Assembly: GCA_002633005.1 (NCBI GenBank)
Contig: NMRA01000058.1
Span: forward strand, 1,081,658-1,145,657
From: Phoronis australis
Taxonomy: Eukaryota; Phoronida; Phoronidae
Direction of reading: 5' to 3'
Length of the DNA stretch: 64,000 nt
Shown: in pieces, positions 14,401 to 24,278 of the stretch
Numbering within the stretch: position 1 is the first letter of the stretch
Layout: every line of letters starts with the position of its first letter
Position numbers and translations under genes: made by a program
The notes under the pieces: model-generated
What the model saw: only the letters and a program-made list of their open reading frames with translations
Database searches by the model: none
What the model was told of the DNA's origin: nothing

Positions 14401-16762
14401 CCCAAAGGGCAAAATCAGCCCTAGGCTGGTAGTTGGCAAATACCATCTAAAACTCTTCTTTTTCTCTACTGTTCCTAACCCCCCGCCCAACGCCTATGCC
14501 GGTGACCACAACGGTTTCACTTACTTACTTGTAAATTATCGGAAAGGGCAAGTACCTGTCCGCTGACTGTTAGTGGTTTGGGCGCTGCCCCTAACATCAC
14601 CCCCATAACACCAATAGGGGAGGCGCTCGCCGCCCTCCCTGTCTCTGCTTCCTACACCTACGGTAGACTTTTCAATTTATACTTGATTTTAATGTGGGGT
14701 TAGAGCCGCTTTAGTATGAAACGGTCACCTCTTCTAAACAACACGGCGAAGTCAGTTGCATAAATTAAGGGCGTTCTGCTATTGCTATAGATGTTCAACT
14801 TTTTAGCGTCCAACTTACCTGCTCAACTACAAAAATCTTATAGTGACGTTTCTGTTTTTGTAAGAATGGATGAAGATGATCCAGCAGCTGGACTAAATGA
14901 GCTTCTCTGTCACGGTACGATATAATAATAGCCAGTTTTTGTAATGATTTACAGTCAGTGGGAAACCACTCTCCTCCCATTTTCACCTCTGGGTTATTGG
15001 CCACCGCAACATTCATATCTGTGCACTTTATTATGGATACTGCTCCAACTGCAATTAAAAGTACTGATCGCAAAATGTGCATAACACGTATGTTTCATCA
15101 GCGATTTAACCATCAAAGTTCCATCGGTTCAATATTCGTGAAAATCTTACCATATTAGCTACTGCAAAAAGTATTGGTTAGCCACATCAAGACAATTATT
15201 TAGAAAATTGCTAGCTTACACCTTTAACTTAAACTATAACACCGTTTTATAGAAAAAGGACGAAGCTTCAAGTTTGTTTGATAATTTTCGTGAACGAACG
15301 CGTACCGTTGAAAGGTGCCTCCTACTGCACCACTGCTTCAGTGGGTGTTTACTAGTATCATGATATGGTCACGAGATGGGGCAGAATTCGTCGAACCCTT
15401 CCCGAAATGGTAAGGCGTCGTCGACTCCCTAATAGAAATCTATTTGGTATATTTTCCCCAAAATCCGTATAGGAATTACAAAGAGATCAAATTGCATCTA
15501 GGAAATACATCAGTCGGATCTGCTTACTTGTTGTCAAGTTTACTGGAATATACTCGCAACAATTCACAAAGATCCTGCAAGGTGTGTAGAGGATACAGTC
15601 GCATATGAAATAAGCAACCACGGGGCATCGTAGTAGTCAAGACCGTCTGCCTTCAACATCAGTCGTGCTCTTGTCAGTAAGAACACATCTGTCAATTTTC
15701 TCAACGATCCTCATAGCACGAACTTGAAAATAATAAAAATGGCCACTAGGTGGCGCAGCATACACCGAGTCCGTCCCAAAACTGAGAAGGTACTGTCGTC
15801 TCCATCATAGAAGAATATTTGTCAAATTATATCAAAATCGTCACGGCAAACGTAATAAAAAAACGAAAATTGTGATTAGGGGGACATAGCGGTAGTCAAA
15901 TAGGTCCGAAACTCGTCTTCATCCGTCGTCAGATTCATTAGGAGCACACCTGTCAAATTTCCAAACTCCTGATTATGAAGTTAAGGAGATACCACCGCGG
16001 ACACAAAATCACCACGGGGCGCGCCACATTAGTCAGACACATTAGAAAATTAAGGTCAGCCACTATGGTCTTCCTTATCGATAACACATCAGCCAATTTT
16101 CACAATGATTCTTTGAACGGTTTGCCGGACAGAGATGCTGACGTCAAAAACGAACTCAGAGAACAAATTGGTCACTAGGGGGTGCACATTATGTCACATC
16201 TGTTCGAAAATAGAAACTCATGAGCCAAAATTCATGAAAATCTATCCAGCAACTCTGGTGATATATATGCAAAGGTAAGTGAATAAGCTTGACATTATGG
16301 GGCAAAGTGGTAGTCGGATCTATCCGTTACTAGTCGCCGTAGGTCGCCAGCTTTACAGGAACAGTTACGCCGAACCTTATTGATATCCTGCAAGGGGCAT
16401 AGGAGATATAGCAGTGGACACCGGACGCAGGACGCCCAGACATAGGTGACAGTAATAGGCATCAACATATGTCACTGGTAATAATAACGCAGTTACTTCA
16501 CTAAACCACTTACGAAGTGTCTGAGGACGTTTTGGACACATTTCTAATACTTTGATTGTCGTTTGTGTTTGCATTGTTGTATTTTCGAAAGATGATGTCG
16601 TGGAGTAACCCGCAAGTACTTCTTGAGCGGCAATGTCTCTTGTTTTCCCCTTTCTCATATCGTTCCCAAGAAACACGAGGTTGCTCATCAAGATAGTACA
16701 GCCAAGACATGGAAGGATCATTAAGAAGGTCTTTCGTTTCATAGCGGCACTCCGCACCATGC
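2125..16762 (-). CDS. B4GALT-like: Beta-1,4-galactosyltransferase family protein (gene A), six exons
   Basis: GT7 family enzyme, expected to transfer galactose from UDP-galactose in the Golgi lumen. Coding exons on the minus strand are 16760-16514, 15048-14819, 10073-9886, 8088-7966, 6890-6783 and 2416-2125. All have AG/GT borders and compatible phases, giving 1188 bp and 395 residues, a normal family length. Features in order: basic N-terminus and membrane anchor at about residues 10-32, serine/threonine-rich stem, CPKRP at 75-79, GGEWFPTDC at 107-115, RDRE at 128-131, VVEQ ending exon 2, FHDVDLIP with DVD at 191-193, PRH at 209-211, WGWGAEDDD at 251-259, MLKH at 283-286 (the M and H match the metal ligands of human B4GALT1), and DGLSTL in the last exon. 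The internal exon lengths 188, 123 and 108 bp resemble those I recall for vertebrate B4GALT genes. All key residues are present and no frame break is seen. The exact subfamily and acceptor are unknown. Confidence 0.9.
3926..4105. repeat. 34-bp minisatellite, about 5.3 copies
   Basis: Units begin at 3926, 3960, 3994, 4028 and 4062, with a partial sixth at 4096. Each starts CTTGCGAACCGCGACACT and ends in a GATCTAG-like CTG. It lies in the last intron of gene A. The long frame on the minus strand here is a by-product of the repeat. Confidence 0.9.
5270..5770 (+). repeat. Dispersed repeat family 1, copy 1
   Basis: About 500 bp matching 21240-21760 in the same orientation. Shared landmarks in the same order are CGAATAC...CTATTTTTTACAA, GAAGTTTTCATTT, GAAATTTTGA.TTAAA and GGTTTGAGATAACTTTAA. 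It looks like an old mobile element; no coding frame was seen. Confidence 0.7.
6347..6420. repeat. Pyrimidine-rich C/CT tract with an N
   Basis: A run of C broken by N at 6387, flanked by CTCTCCCTCC-type repeats. Length may be misassembled. Confidence 0.85.
6783..6890 (-). CDS. B4GALT-like: Gene A exon 5: MLKH metal-ligand segment
   Basis: 108 bp, acceptor CACTGTAG and donor TTTCAG|GTACAG. It encodes HHRMRVDRPPTKIAKFNMLK followed by H, then a basic tail. The pattern RPP...F.MxxH aligns with the RP...MIRH block of B4GALT1, whose Met and His bind the metal. The first base completes an Arg codon from exon 4 and the last two bases begin the Arg codon finished by exon 6. The segment is too short to stand out as a long open frame and was found by phase and motif. 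Confidence 0.85.
7714..7912 (+). repeat. Dispersed repeat family 2, copy 1 (about 200 bp)
   Basis: Matches 37391-37586. Begins GATAATGGCAAGCATTTATC, carries GGAAAACAATGGAAG, and ends in a perfect TGACGTCA palindrome (7897-7904) followed by TGGCATG. SINE-sized; no RNA polymerase III boxes recognised. Confidence 0.75.
7966..8088 (-). CDS. B4GALT-like: Gene A exon 4: WGWGAEDDD acceptor-site segment
   Basis: 123 bp, acceptor TTTTTCCACAG and donor TCTAG|GTAAGA-like. It encodes YDSLIGGVLN, then VNGYSNLFWGWGAEDDDMWS. This is the GT7 signature WGWGxEDDD, here with Ala where many vertebrate enzymes have Gly. It joins exon 3 as FNYSVFYDS. Confidence 0.92.
8621..8676. repeat. 23-bp tandem repeat, 2.4 copies
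   Basis: CACCTGCGCGTCTTGGTGTA plus GAA occurs at 8621-8643 and 8644-8666, then a partial CACCTG. Each unit also contains a CACC..GGTG stem. Confidence 0.85.
9886..10073 (-). CDS. B4GALT-like: Gene A exon 3: DVD metal-binding segment
   Basis: 188 bp between acceptor CTTACAG and donor TATAG|GTACGT. It encodes FNKGALYNTGFMYAN, then MDCASFHDVDLIPIDDRN, then PRHLSAAIDVFNY. DVD is the GT7 metal-binding motif. The exon has the same length and borders as the gene B exon at 48086-48273. Confidence 0.92.
10671..11639. mobile_element. 969-bp TIR element with subterminal repeats (non-autonomous)
   Basis: The left end CAGTCGCCATTTTAAAAGTG continuing GCCTCTTTTTAGG (10671-10716) is matched in inverted orientation at 11596-11639. 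Inside, CCTAAAGTCGTGA occurs twice near the left end (10783, 10801) and as its reverse complement twice towards the right (11360, 11552). No transposase is visible. It lies in intron 2 of gene A. Confidence 0.8.
12640..12860 (+). repeat. 160-bp repeat family, two partial units
   Basis: Contains the landmarks CTTATAGCTGAAGTACCAGG, CATGTTTCTGTGGTCAATTA and ATTAATTTAATGA shared with the array at 33828-34535. Confidence 0.65.
13346..13462. repeat. G-rich GGTCG-type tandem repeat
   Basis: Irregular repeats of GTCGTGGGTCGAGGGG-like units on the plus strand with many GGG runs, able in principle to form G-quadruplexes. The overlapping glycine-rich frames are artefacts of the repeat. Confidence 0.85.
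13470..13545 (+). repeat. 160-bp repeat family, fragment
   Basis: Shares TTTAATGAAATC.GTTTGCAA, GTTGTTGC.TGATAA and TTTGCATAA..GTGCAAAT.AAGGCC with the other copies. It lies directly after the G-rich repeat. Confidence 0.65.
14196..14362 (-). repeat. 160-bp repeat family, minus-strand copy
   Basis: Nearly identical over more than 100 bp to 27794-27903. On the minus strand it reads GTACCTGTGCTTACAGCTG, GGTACCAAGCACTACAAGG, then TTAGTTTAATGAAATCGGTT. Confidence 0.8.
14819..15048 (-). CDS. B4GALT-like: Gene A exon 2: N-terminal catalytic segment
   Basis: 230 bp, acceptor TTGCAG and donor GAGCAG|GTAAGT. It encodes the conserved start of the GT7 domain: NPEVKMGGEWFPTDC, LAIIISYRDREAHL, a leucine-rich HLHPFL stretch and YKIFVVEQ. 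The phase joins exon 1 as LLGAVS and ends in phase 0. Confidence 0.9.
15340..16430. repeat. Degenerate tandem array, about 125-160 bp period
   Basis: A common core recurs at 15618, 15743, 15874, 16012, 16172 and 16294: (C)CAC.(A)GGGG(GC) followed by a (T)AGTC(A/G) block, and, upstream, GATCCTGCAAGG.. blocks at 15570 and 16381. The core at 15743-15756 is CCACTAGGTGGCGC. It lies in intron 1 of gene A. Short frames here are not genes. Confidence 0.7.
15743..15756 (+). promoter_or_regulatory. CTCF-like motif within the tandem array
   Basis: CCACTAGGTGGCGC fits the known bilaterian CTCF core (CCASYAGRKGGCRS). Weaker relatives occur in neighbouring units (16172). Binding is an inference only. Confidence 0.35.
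16514..16762 (-). CDS. B4GALT-like: Gene A exon 1: cytosolic end, membrane anchor and stem
   Basis: The reading frame MVRSAAMKRKTFLMILPC begins two bases after a strong splice acceptor (pyrimidine-rich run then TAG at 16763), so a 5' noncoding exon probably lies upstream. A second Met follows six codons later, and an unspliced in-frame Met is at 16886. The frame gives a type II anchor of about 20 hydrophobic residues, a Ser/Thr-rich stem and CPKRPQTL. It ends at a strong donor (C|GTAAGTGG) in phase 1, matching exon 2. The choice of Met 16760 over 16742 is not certain. Confidence 0.8.
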
Positions 16763-17416
16763 CTACAATGAGTAAAAAGCAAAACCACCAGTGCCGTGGT
16801 AATTCGGTATACAAAAATTTCGTCTGTCTTAAACCACCGTCTCTTGGCGAATATATGCCAATTCGACATACCTTCTGCTTGTACATTTTGTAATCAAGCT
16901 CCAGAGAGTTTGATGCACTTATCTGTACATTCTTAGAGCACAGGAACTTTCTGGGAAGATATTTTTGAATCTTAATTCAGTGATGAAGCAATAGTGAACG
17001 CTAATTTTCTTTTTGGAATTAAGGTTATCTCAAACTTATTGGCCATTTTTACAATATTTTACATGTGTCTTATCTTCATTCTCAGGGAACTTCAAATACA
17101 AACTATATACCGTTCATAGAGAAGAGAACATTTAGCAGAACCACCTTGGAACCGCACAGCCGCGTGGATATTTGTTTACTACTTTTCCGAGGTCAAATGC
17201 TACAGGGCGGTCAATCAAATCCAATCTCCGCCAGGTACGGAACAGCTTCGTATGTAACCTCCGACCTTTCATTCACCGAGTTGCCATAATAGAGTCAACG
17301 AGGTGTACTCATAATAGAACGGTGCTGGGGAAAACAAAGACAAAACGTAGTTTTGATCCCGAGGGAGTTGTGCGTCTATATGCATACGACCATTGAGAAC
17401 GAATGCTATGAGTCGC

Positions 17417-20400
17417 CTCACGACTTTGTGATCATGAACACAGCAATAGTCCAGGCCCTTAACCCGAAAACATTTACACGTCGAATTAAAGCACCAAATT
17501 TGGCACACTGGTACTTTTTGACATGTTGAATCTCATGGGGGTCGGTTGCCCAAATTTTGAGGTCAAGGTCAAGATCAAATCTCAAAAAACAAAATGGCCA
17601 CCCAGTAACACAATCTATGGTTGCTTGAGAGATGATCACACATTTTAAGGCTAGGTAACAGTACTTTATTAACTAGAAATCTATCATAATGACATCTCAA
17701 TATCTTTTTCTCATAATATTAAGACCCCCCATTTGCATAATTCCAATATGGCCGCCAAAATTAAACCAACCAACTGCAATTTTAACAAAATCATATATTT
17801 TGATCTGGTGCAAGACTAATAATACAACAACAAATAGGATATCTTACCAAAAATTTGTTAGATTTATCATTAATTTGTACAATTATTATGAAAATTCAGT
17901 TGATGTTATGATAAAGAGCCCAATATATGCATAGAACTTGACAGACTACCAAAAACACAGAGGCCAGCTTTCAAAAATGTCGTTAGTATGCTTCTTCTAG
18001 CTCCTGTCTACATATAATCCGATTGTCATCTGCTTATGATATCAACACAATAAAACAGATTAATCTCAAATTGTCATTGCAGACCACAGAATTCAATTAA
18101 CATTATCATCTGTTCCTTTGGTCCATAACAAACCATGTTACTGACATGTTCCCCGGTATTTGCTAAGTGTTGTGCATGCTAAGGAATTGCTTTTAATTTA
18201 TATCTCTTGCCCCATATTTGTATGCTCTTGCAACCATGAGCTGCTGGCCAGCTTTGGAGATTTCAGGCATGTCTATCCAGTAAGGCGTCCATTGTTGGCC
18301 CTTGTCACTCTGCCATGCAAATCTCTATGGACTTGGTTTCCCGTGGATGCGCATCCAACTGCCAGCTTGGTACAAGCATTTGTTAACTTGCTTTATCAGA
18401 GGAGATTGGGTAGGCGATAATTTGGCATGATCTGAACTTTTTGTTGGAAAAGCTCCTTTCATTATTGGTTGGGACTTTTCAATTACGACTGTTTGCTTAT
18501 AGTTGTCATACTGCTGTTTTCCAGTCACTTCGATAGTCTGAAGACTTGTAGAGTATCTAACGTCATAAGTTCATAACCATGGTCAAGGAAAGGGTTTCCC
18601 TTTAGTTTACATCACACAAACTTTTCACATGGTTTTTAAAGTTGTTCTGGAAGGATAGAATGTCTTTTGGTGTTTTTTTCCTCGTTATTGTCTTCAAAAT
18701 GATTGACAATCAAACTCAGTCAGCAACCTGGCTATAGCTCGGACCCAAACACCATTCACTCTGTCAAAGCGTTTGGATTTTTAGTTAATCCAATAGCCCC
18801 ACCACTGTCTTGGACTAAGGCTTCACTTTCTTCATCCGCCTAGTCAATTGCAACAGCACAGAATCTGTGCCGTGTATTTGAAAACATCCATCAGATGCTG
18901 TCGTACGTTAAGTGGTATAGCTCTCACGTCTTGGATGTGGAGTGAGACCCATCTTGCATAATTTTGAAGGTCAAGAGCAAAGAAATAGGACACAAGAGAT
19001 TCAAAGACATCTATGCACACCGACAAGTTGCATTCACCATGAGCAATGACGAACATCAAGATCAGTAACTGGACATGTAAGATAACATTCCAAAACTCAA
19101 ATTTTGGAATTCTCATTGAGCTATCACTTTTCCTGCTGGAGACTCTTCGTTCCAAAACAGCACCTTCATTTTTCACAATAAGAAATGGTTCTTCCTGTAG
19201 CTTTGCCAGAGACAGAGCTGTCACCTGATGTGCATGTCTTGTTCGAGTCAAATGTGAGGCTTGAAGAAAAGAATCAGCTCTACCAGCTGTAGCCACTGAA
19301 GCCTCCTGAAGCAGGCGGTACGAATACGTCATAGTGAAATAACGAGAGCTGACGTATTGTTCCAGCTCAGGTAACCATCCGTCTTCGAAACATTTCTATT
19401 AATAGTGCCTATGGCCTGTTACTGAGAAAATCTACATTGTCTCAATTGCTTTCAGGATGGTGGATAACGTTTTAGAACAATAAATTGTCGGGCAATTACA
19501 AGTGGTGAATCTGGAGTAAGGCATTGCTCAAACAACTTGACCTTGGGAACAAGGTACTGCGGAATTAAAGCGTAATTTTTGTAGGTATTATTTATTGGAA
19601 TAGGTTTCTTAGAAAATTGGTCTCTTAATTAGGTCTTATTAAACAACTTACATTGTAGGCTATTTATGCGAATAGCTACTGTAATGATTTAAACAGGAAA
19701 CTCCTGCTCCTGTCTTCAGATGTGCTGAAGCCAACCAAAAGTATTATCTCCAATCAGTTAAAACAATTTAGGATATATATTAATATACATAATCAAAAAA
19801 AGTACATACCTAAGTTAGAAAATCTCATTCAAATAATATTAGACGAACAATGAACTCGAGGTCAACATTATGCAAGTCTCAGAGCTGATGTCACCTGTTT
19901 GGGTACTGTTGTCCGAATGAGCAGAGGTCAGCTTCAGCTGTTAGACAATATGTCACCACAAACAATTAGATGGACGCAATTAATAATAAGCATTTGTTTA
20001 TACAACACGTTCCTCAAGACAATTAATTATGCCTGGATCTGTTTTAAAATATAGTGCAACAAGGAATTCACCTCATTGGGATACGAGTAAAACCTGGTGA
20101 TTTTGTTGTTATTTCATCCTTCTGGTGAACCTTAAATTACCTGAATTACCTTAATTGGTTTAACTTATGTCACCATCAAGTTCAATCTAGAATGTAAACA
20201 CATTAATTAACAAAGTAACCTTTAGCTATGATCAAATTAAAAATGATGATAAAAGTTTCAGCAATTGTTCATTGAAAAATTAGAAAGATGTCCGATTTCC
20301 TTTAATTACAGAGACGATTTGTTACATATTTAATTATAAATATTTTGACAAAGACATTTAAAAATGAAATTCTGTAAAAGGTTAAACATTCTAGAGTTGA

Positions 20401-20827
20401 CTTAATGCATATTCATACTAGTTTGACAGTGTTTCTCAGCTAGAGAAAACAAGTAGACTTAATTTCCATTGAAAATATAAATGGTCTATTAATTATGATA
20501 ATTACCATCTTAAGTGTCAGGAAATTACTTTTATGCTTTTAACTTGTTTTTAGAAGTTATAAACATTAATTTGAAATCAAAAATAAGGTATCTTGCTTAT
20601 CACCTGAAACAGCAATGAAGCAGATACTTTGTGTCAAGTCATTAAAAAATACCCACGTGACCTGTGACCTTGATTTGACCTTGATCTTTATCCCAAATTT
20701 CGGGCAACCGACCCTTATGAGATTCAGCGTATCCCAAAGTATCTGTGTACTAACTTTGGTGCTTTAATCCGGGGTGTAAATGTTTTGGGGGTTTTTGGCT
20801 GCTAAGGGACCGGACTACAAGTCGTGA
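17417..20827 (-). mobile_element. 3.4 kb element with inverted-repeat arms around a decayed gene
   Basis: Arms at 17417-17590 and 20660-20827 are inverted copies about 170 bp long. Both read inward TCACGACTT, then AAAACATTTACAC, ATTAAAGCACCAAA, TGAATCTCAT, GGGTCGGTTGCCC and a GGTCAAG block. Between them lies a decayed minus-strand gene (18160-19332) of a repetitive invertebrate protein family. The rest is AT-rich. It fits a degraded DNA transposon, but target duplications were not identified. Confidence 0.7.
18160..19332 (-). pseudogene. Remnant of a repetitive invertebrate gene family
   Basis: Minus-strand pieces in order: a frame ending FFALDLQNYARWVSLHIQD (about 18950), then with frame breaks a DSGGAIGLTKNPNAL block (about 18770), then KCLYQAGSWMRIHGKP and GQQWTPYWIDMPEISKAG (about 18380-18230). 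I recall this order (FALD..NYARW, then DQAHEQN..GGAIGLTENP) from a large, unnamed family repeated in marine invertebrate genomes. Several stops and frame shifts show it is dead. Its function is unknown to me. Confidence 0.65.
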
Positions 20828-20995
20828 AAAGAGATAAATCGATCCCCACCCAAATTTCTTAATTCAATAACTAAATTGACAGTTCGCTGTTTCGGTCTCA
20901 TGCTAACGACATGCTTTAATCACCGACTCGATTTTTGTTATCAATTTCTTACTCGGTTTCGTATCAGTCCCCCAGCACGTGATGTTAATAACAAT

Positions 20996-21029
20996 GAGGT
21001 GTGACCTACTTTTCAGTAGGTCCCACCTC
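20996..21029. repeat. Hairpin, 15-bp stem with 4-base loop
   Basis: GAGGTGTGACCTACT, loop TTTC, AGTAGGTCCCACCTC, with one mismatch. An outer CCCCAGC/GCTGGGG pair (20970-21039) extends it. No function assigned. Confidence 0.7.
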
Positions 21030-21239
21030 GTAGCTGGGGACGGTACGTTTTAGTGATAATTAAGTTAATTACGCACTGAAAATTCAGTTAACATTGCGAG
21101 TGAATGTTTAAATGGCAAACATGGTTAAGGCATGTATAGGTTATATTTACCGAAAACACGTTTTTACCGAATAATTAACCGAAGACTGAGATTTTCACTC
21201 GTCCTAGTTTAATCGGCCTTTTCTCGGCTTCGGCAAATC

Positions 21240-21760
21240 GACTTTATCTGAATTTAGAAGCACGAGTTCTCAAAGACGGCTTGGTGGAATTCTCCAAAAC
21301 TTTCCAAACTTAATATTCATACATCAGTCTCAAAAATGGTGTTCGTATTTTTGATAAAAAAGCCTAGATTTTACGCAATGTAACAAAGACGAATACAACT
21401 TCTATTTTTTACAAGAATTCTTTACATTTTGCGATTTGATTTGTCATAGAAAGCAAACGAAAGGACTAATCAAAAATTCATAATAGACTTTTTTTAGGTA
21501 ACTGGAGAAGTTTTCATTTAAAAATGTTTCATTAAAATAGACGGAGGGGTTATTTTGCTATGAATGTACCATGCTTAAAAATGAAATTTTGATTTAAAGA
21601 GGTGTTAACGTAATATTAATAATGGTACATGAATACTAAACATAATTGTTATTCCCTTGCAGAAAATATCTACTTTTACTAGTTGACAAAACTTAGTATT
21701 TTGATATACGAGATTTAATGGAGGCCAGTAAATTGGGTTTGAGATAACTTTAACAATACA
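21240..21760 (+). repeat. Dispersed repeat family 1, copy 2
   Basis: Diverged copy of 5270-5770 with the same landmarks in the same order and orientation. Confidence 0.7.
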
Positions 21761-23480
21761 TATTCATCAACAACTTAATTTTGATTCTAGCGAAATATCA
21801 CATATACTGTCAAACATTGGGGGCACTATATCATCAATTAATGCTTCTGCGAATACTTTAAAACAGTATTATCTCACAAAAAATAAATTTGAAAAAGTAG
21901 ACAGTTTAATAGTGTTAGAAATGGATGGTTAAATGTGATCATGTTATTGAAAATTAAGCGACCGTTGAGTGATTGCGTGTGTGTGTGTGTTTTCATTGTG
22001 ATTTACATTGTATAATTACTAATTGGTAACAAATAAAAAAGTCGATATACCTGCCAATTTCATCGGGTGACCTAAAGTGTATATGTCTCAAAATTTCAAT
22101 ACTACAAACTAGGCTTTACGTGAATATTTTAAAAAATAGCACCAAGAAAACACTAACATTAACTGTAAACGCGTGTTTCGATATCACGTTCAGCTAGATG
22201 TCGCATTGTCTGGATAACTAAGAGTACAACGACTTTGACAAAGAATTGAAAAATGGCCCTCATTCTAGCTTTCTCCAACACATTTTCAATTTATGCAACA
22301 GATTCTACGTAACTCTAAACGTCGGCAGACCTTGATCGTTGGCAAGCAAAAGTGTATATTTGCAGATTCAAAGAGATGCAGTACCTCTTTAACCGGATGC
22401 TCAGTTGTCTTGAGTGGTGTGTAGGTCTATGGTTTGACTCCTTACCTTTACGAGATTTTGTTCCCACGAGTCCTGACTGAGTGTGCTCCGAAATTTCCGT
22501 GATAGCTTCCCTTCAGCTAAGGAATTGGCTCTAGTATCAATGAAAGGGTGGGAAATAGCAAATGTTACAGGAGCTAGAATATAATCTTAAAATATGGGCG
22601 ATATTAAATTGGACAGGTGAACAAACACTTCAGTTTGAAAAAGTAATTATAAAATCGTTAGGATAATAAGGACAATATACTGTGTACATATTGGCATTAT
22701 TACTGTAAGCAAATCATGATACGGCAACCGCTTTAACACCAAATAAAACTGAACACGAAATGAGAGCCACATTTTCGGAAGAACGATTTTAATGCAAAGC
22801 GATCTTTAAAAACTTTAACTATTGAAAAAAACGTGGTAAGATACTCTATATTAGCTCTTAAATATAAGTCAAACAATTAAGTACATTATAAATTGTGATA
22901 AAAGTACTTTTGCAATTCAGCCACTGTTTAATTAATCCACTTTCCTTATGCAAGAACCTAAATCTTATATGTATCTTGATAATACATCTTGGCCTTACCA
23001 GAGAATTTGAGGTATTGCTTTGTCGTTATTTCCGCTACCTACTGCATTGCTTTAATAACGCGCCAAAGTATGAATTACCCGTCACGCGAATTAACAGTGC
23101 TGTCAGAAACGCTCGGCTCACCTTCTAAAGCCTTATATGCCTATAACGTTATTAATACCTGCTTAAATGTTATCCACCTTGACACACCTATCAACGAACA
23201 AATGTAGTTTACACGTCAACGTCATTGTTTTCACGCATTCAAAGAAATAACAGTCGTGCCACTGTCTTGGGGAACAGGTGGCTGGAGAGCATATTATTTC
23301 CATTTGTCTAGGAAGCTAATATAAAATAATTATACTGCTACGAACAGGCTGAGCCGTAGCTGAACTACCGGTGAGAGGTGCGTTTATACACGCCACATAC
23401 TGTGAATTACGGATTTGAAAAAATCTTGAAACTCAACGACCTGCCGTTAACTCAAAATGCGCGCTGTTTATGCTTTTAAT
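21761..23480. other. No gene recognised
   Basis: AT-rich, with a short GT run near 21976. Only short chance frames on both strands. Confidence 0.5.
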
Positions 23481-24278
23481 GTTTACAGTGTGTTGGCATG
23501 TGACGGCTAAACATGTCAAGTTTATTTTCTTCTGGTAACCTGCAAAGGTTACAAGATTATGCATCAACAAAAGTCGACTGGTTCATAACCGATTTTTGAG
23601 AATTTATAAGCTAAACTAGTGAAGAAATGCTGATTTCAAAGTGTACAAAGTGATTTTGCCAATCTGTAAAAACCCTCTGAGAAAAACAAATATGATCTCA
23701 ACAGTTTGCCTGTAGCTAGCGACATATCAGCTACCGTGTACCCTGACCCTGATAATAATGTGCTTGACGAGATTGTTTTTCCATCTGATCTGGTTAAACT
23801 ACATGTATTTGTAAGGTCAACTACAAACAATACAAGAAGAAACATCGGAACTTGTGGAATCTTGGTTGATAAATCTANTGTTTACAGTGTGTTGGCACGT
23901 GACGGCTAAACATGTCAAGTTTATTTTCTTCTGGTAACATGCAAAGGTTACAAGATTATGCATCAACAAAAGTCGACCGGTTCATAACCGATTTTTGAGA
24001 ATTTATAAGCTAAACTAGTGAAGAAATGCTGATTTCAAAGTGTACAAAGTGATTTTGCCAATCTGTAAAAACCCTCTGAGAAAAACAAATATGATCTCAA
24101 CAGTTTGCCTGTAGCTAGCGACATATCAGCTACCGTATACCCTGACCCTGATAATAATGTGCTTGACGAGATTGTTTTTACATCTGATCTGTTTAAACTA
24201 CATGAATTTGTAAGGTAAACTACAAACAACACAAGAAGAAACATCGGAACTTGTGGAATCTTGGTTGATAAATCTAAC
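23481..24278. repeat. 399-bp tandem duplication with an N at the junction
   Basis: 23481-23879 and 23880-24278 are nearly identical, starting GTTTACAGTGTGTTGGCA and ending TTGATAAATCTA. The N at 23879 sits at the junction, so this may be true duplication or unresolved haplotypes in the assembly. A frame in each copy (LDEIVF, RNIGTCGILVDKS) could be remnant coding sequence, but it was not identified. Confidence 0.85.

Noticed and set aside
16377-16886. 169-codon minus-strand frame taken as one ORF
   Set aside because: Only the central part is coding: it begins after an acceptor at 16762 and leaves at the donor at 16514. The ends are intron read-through.
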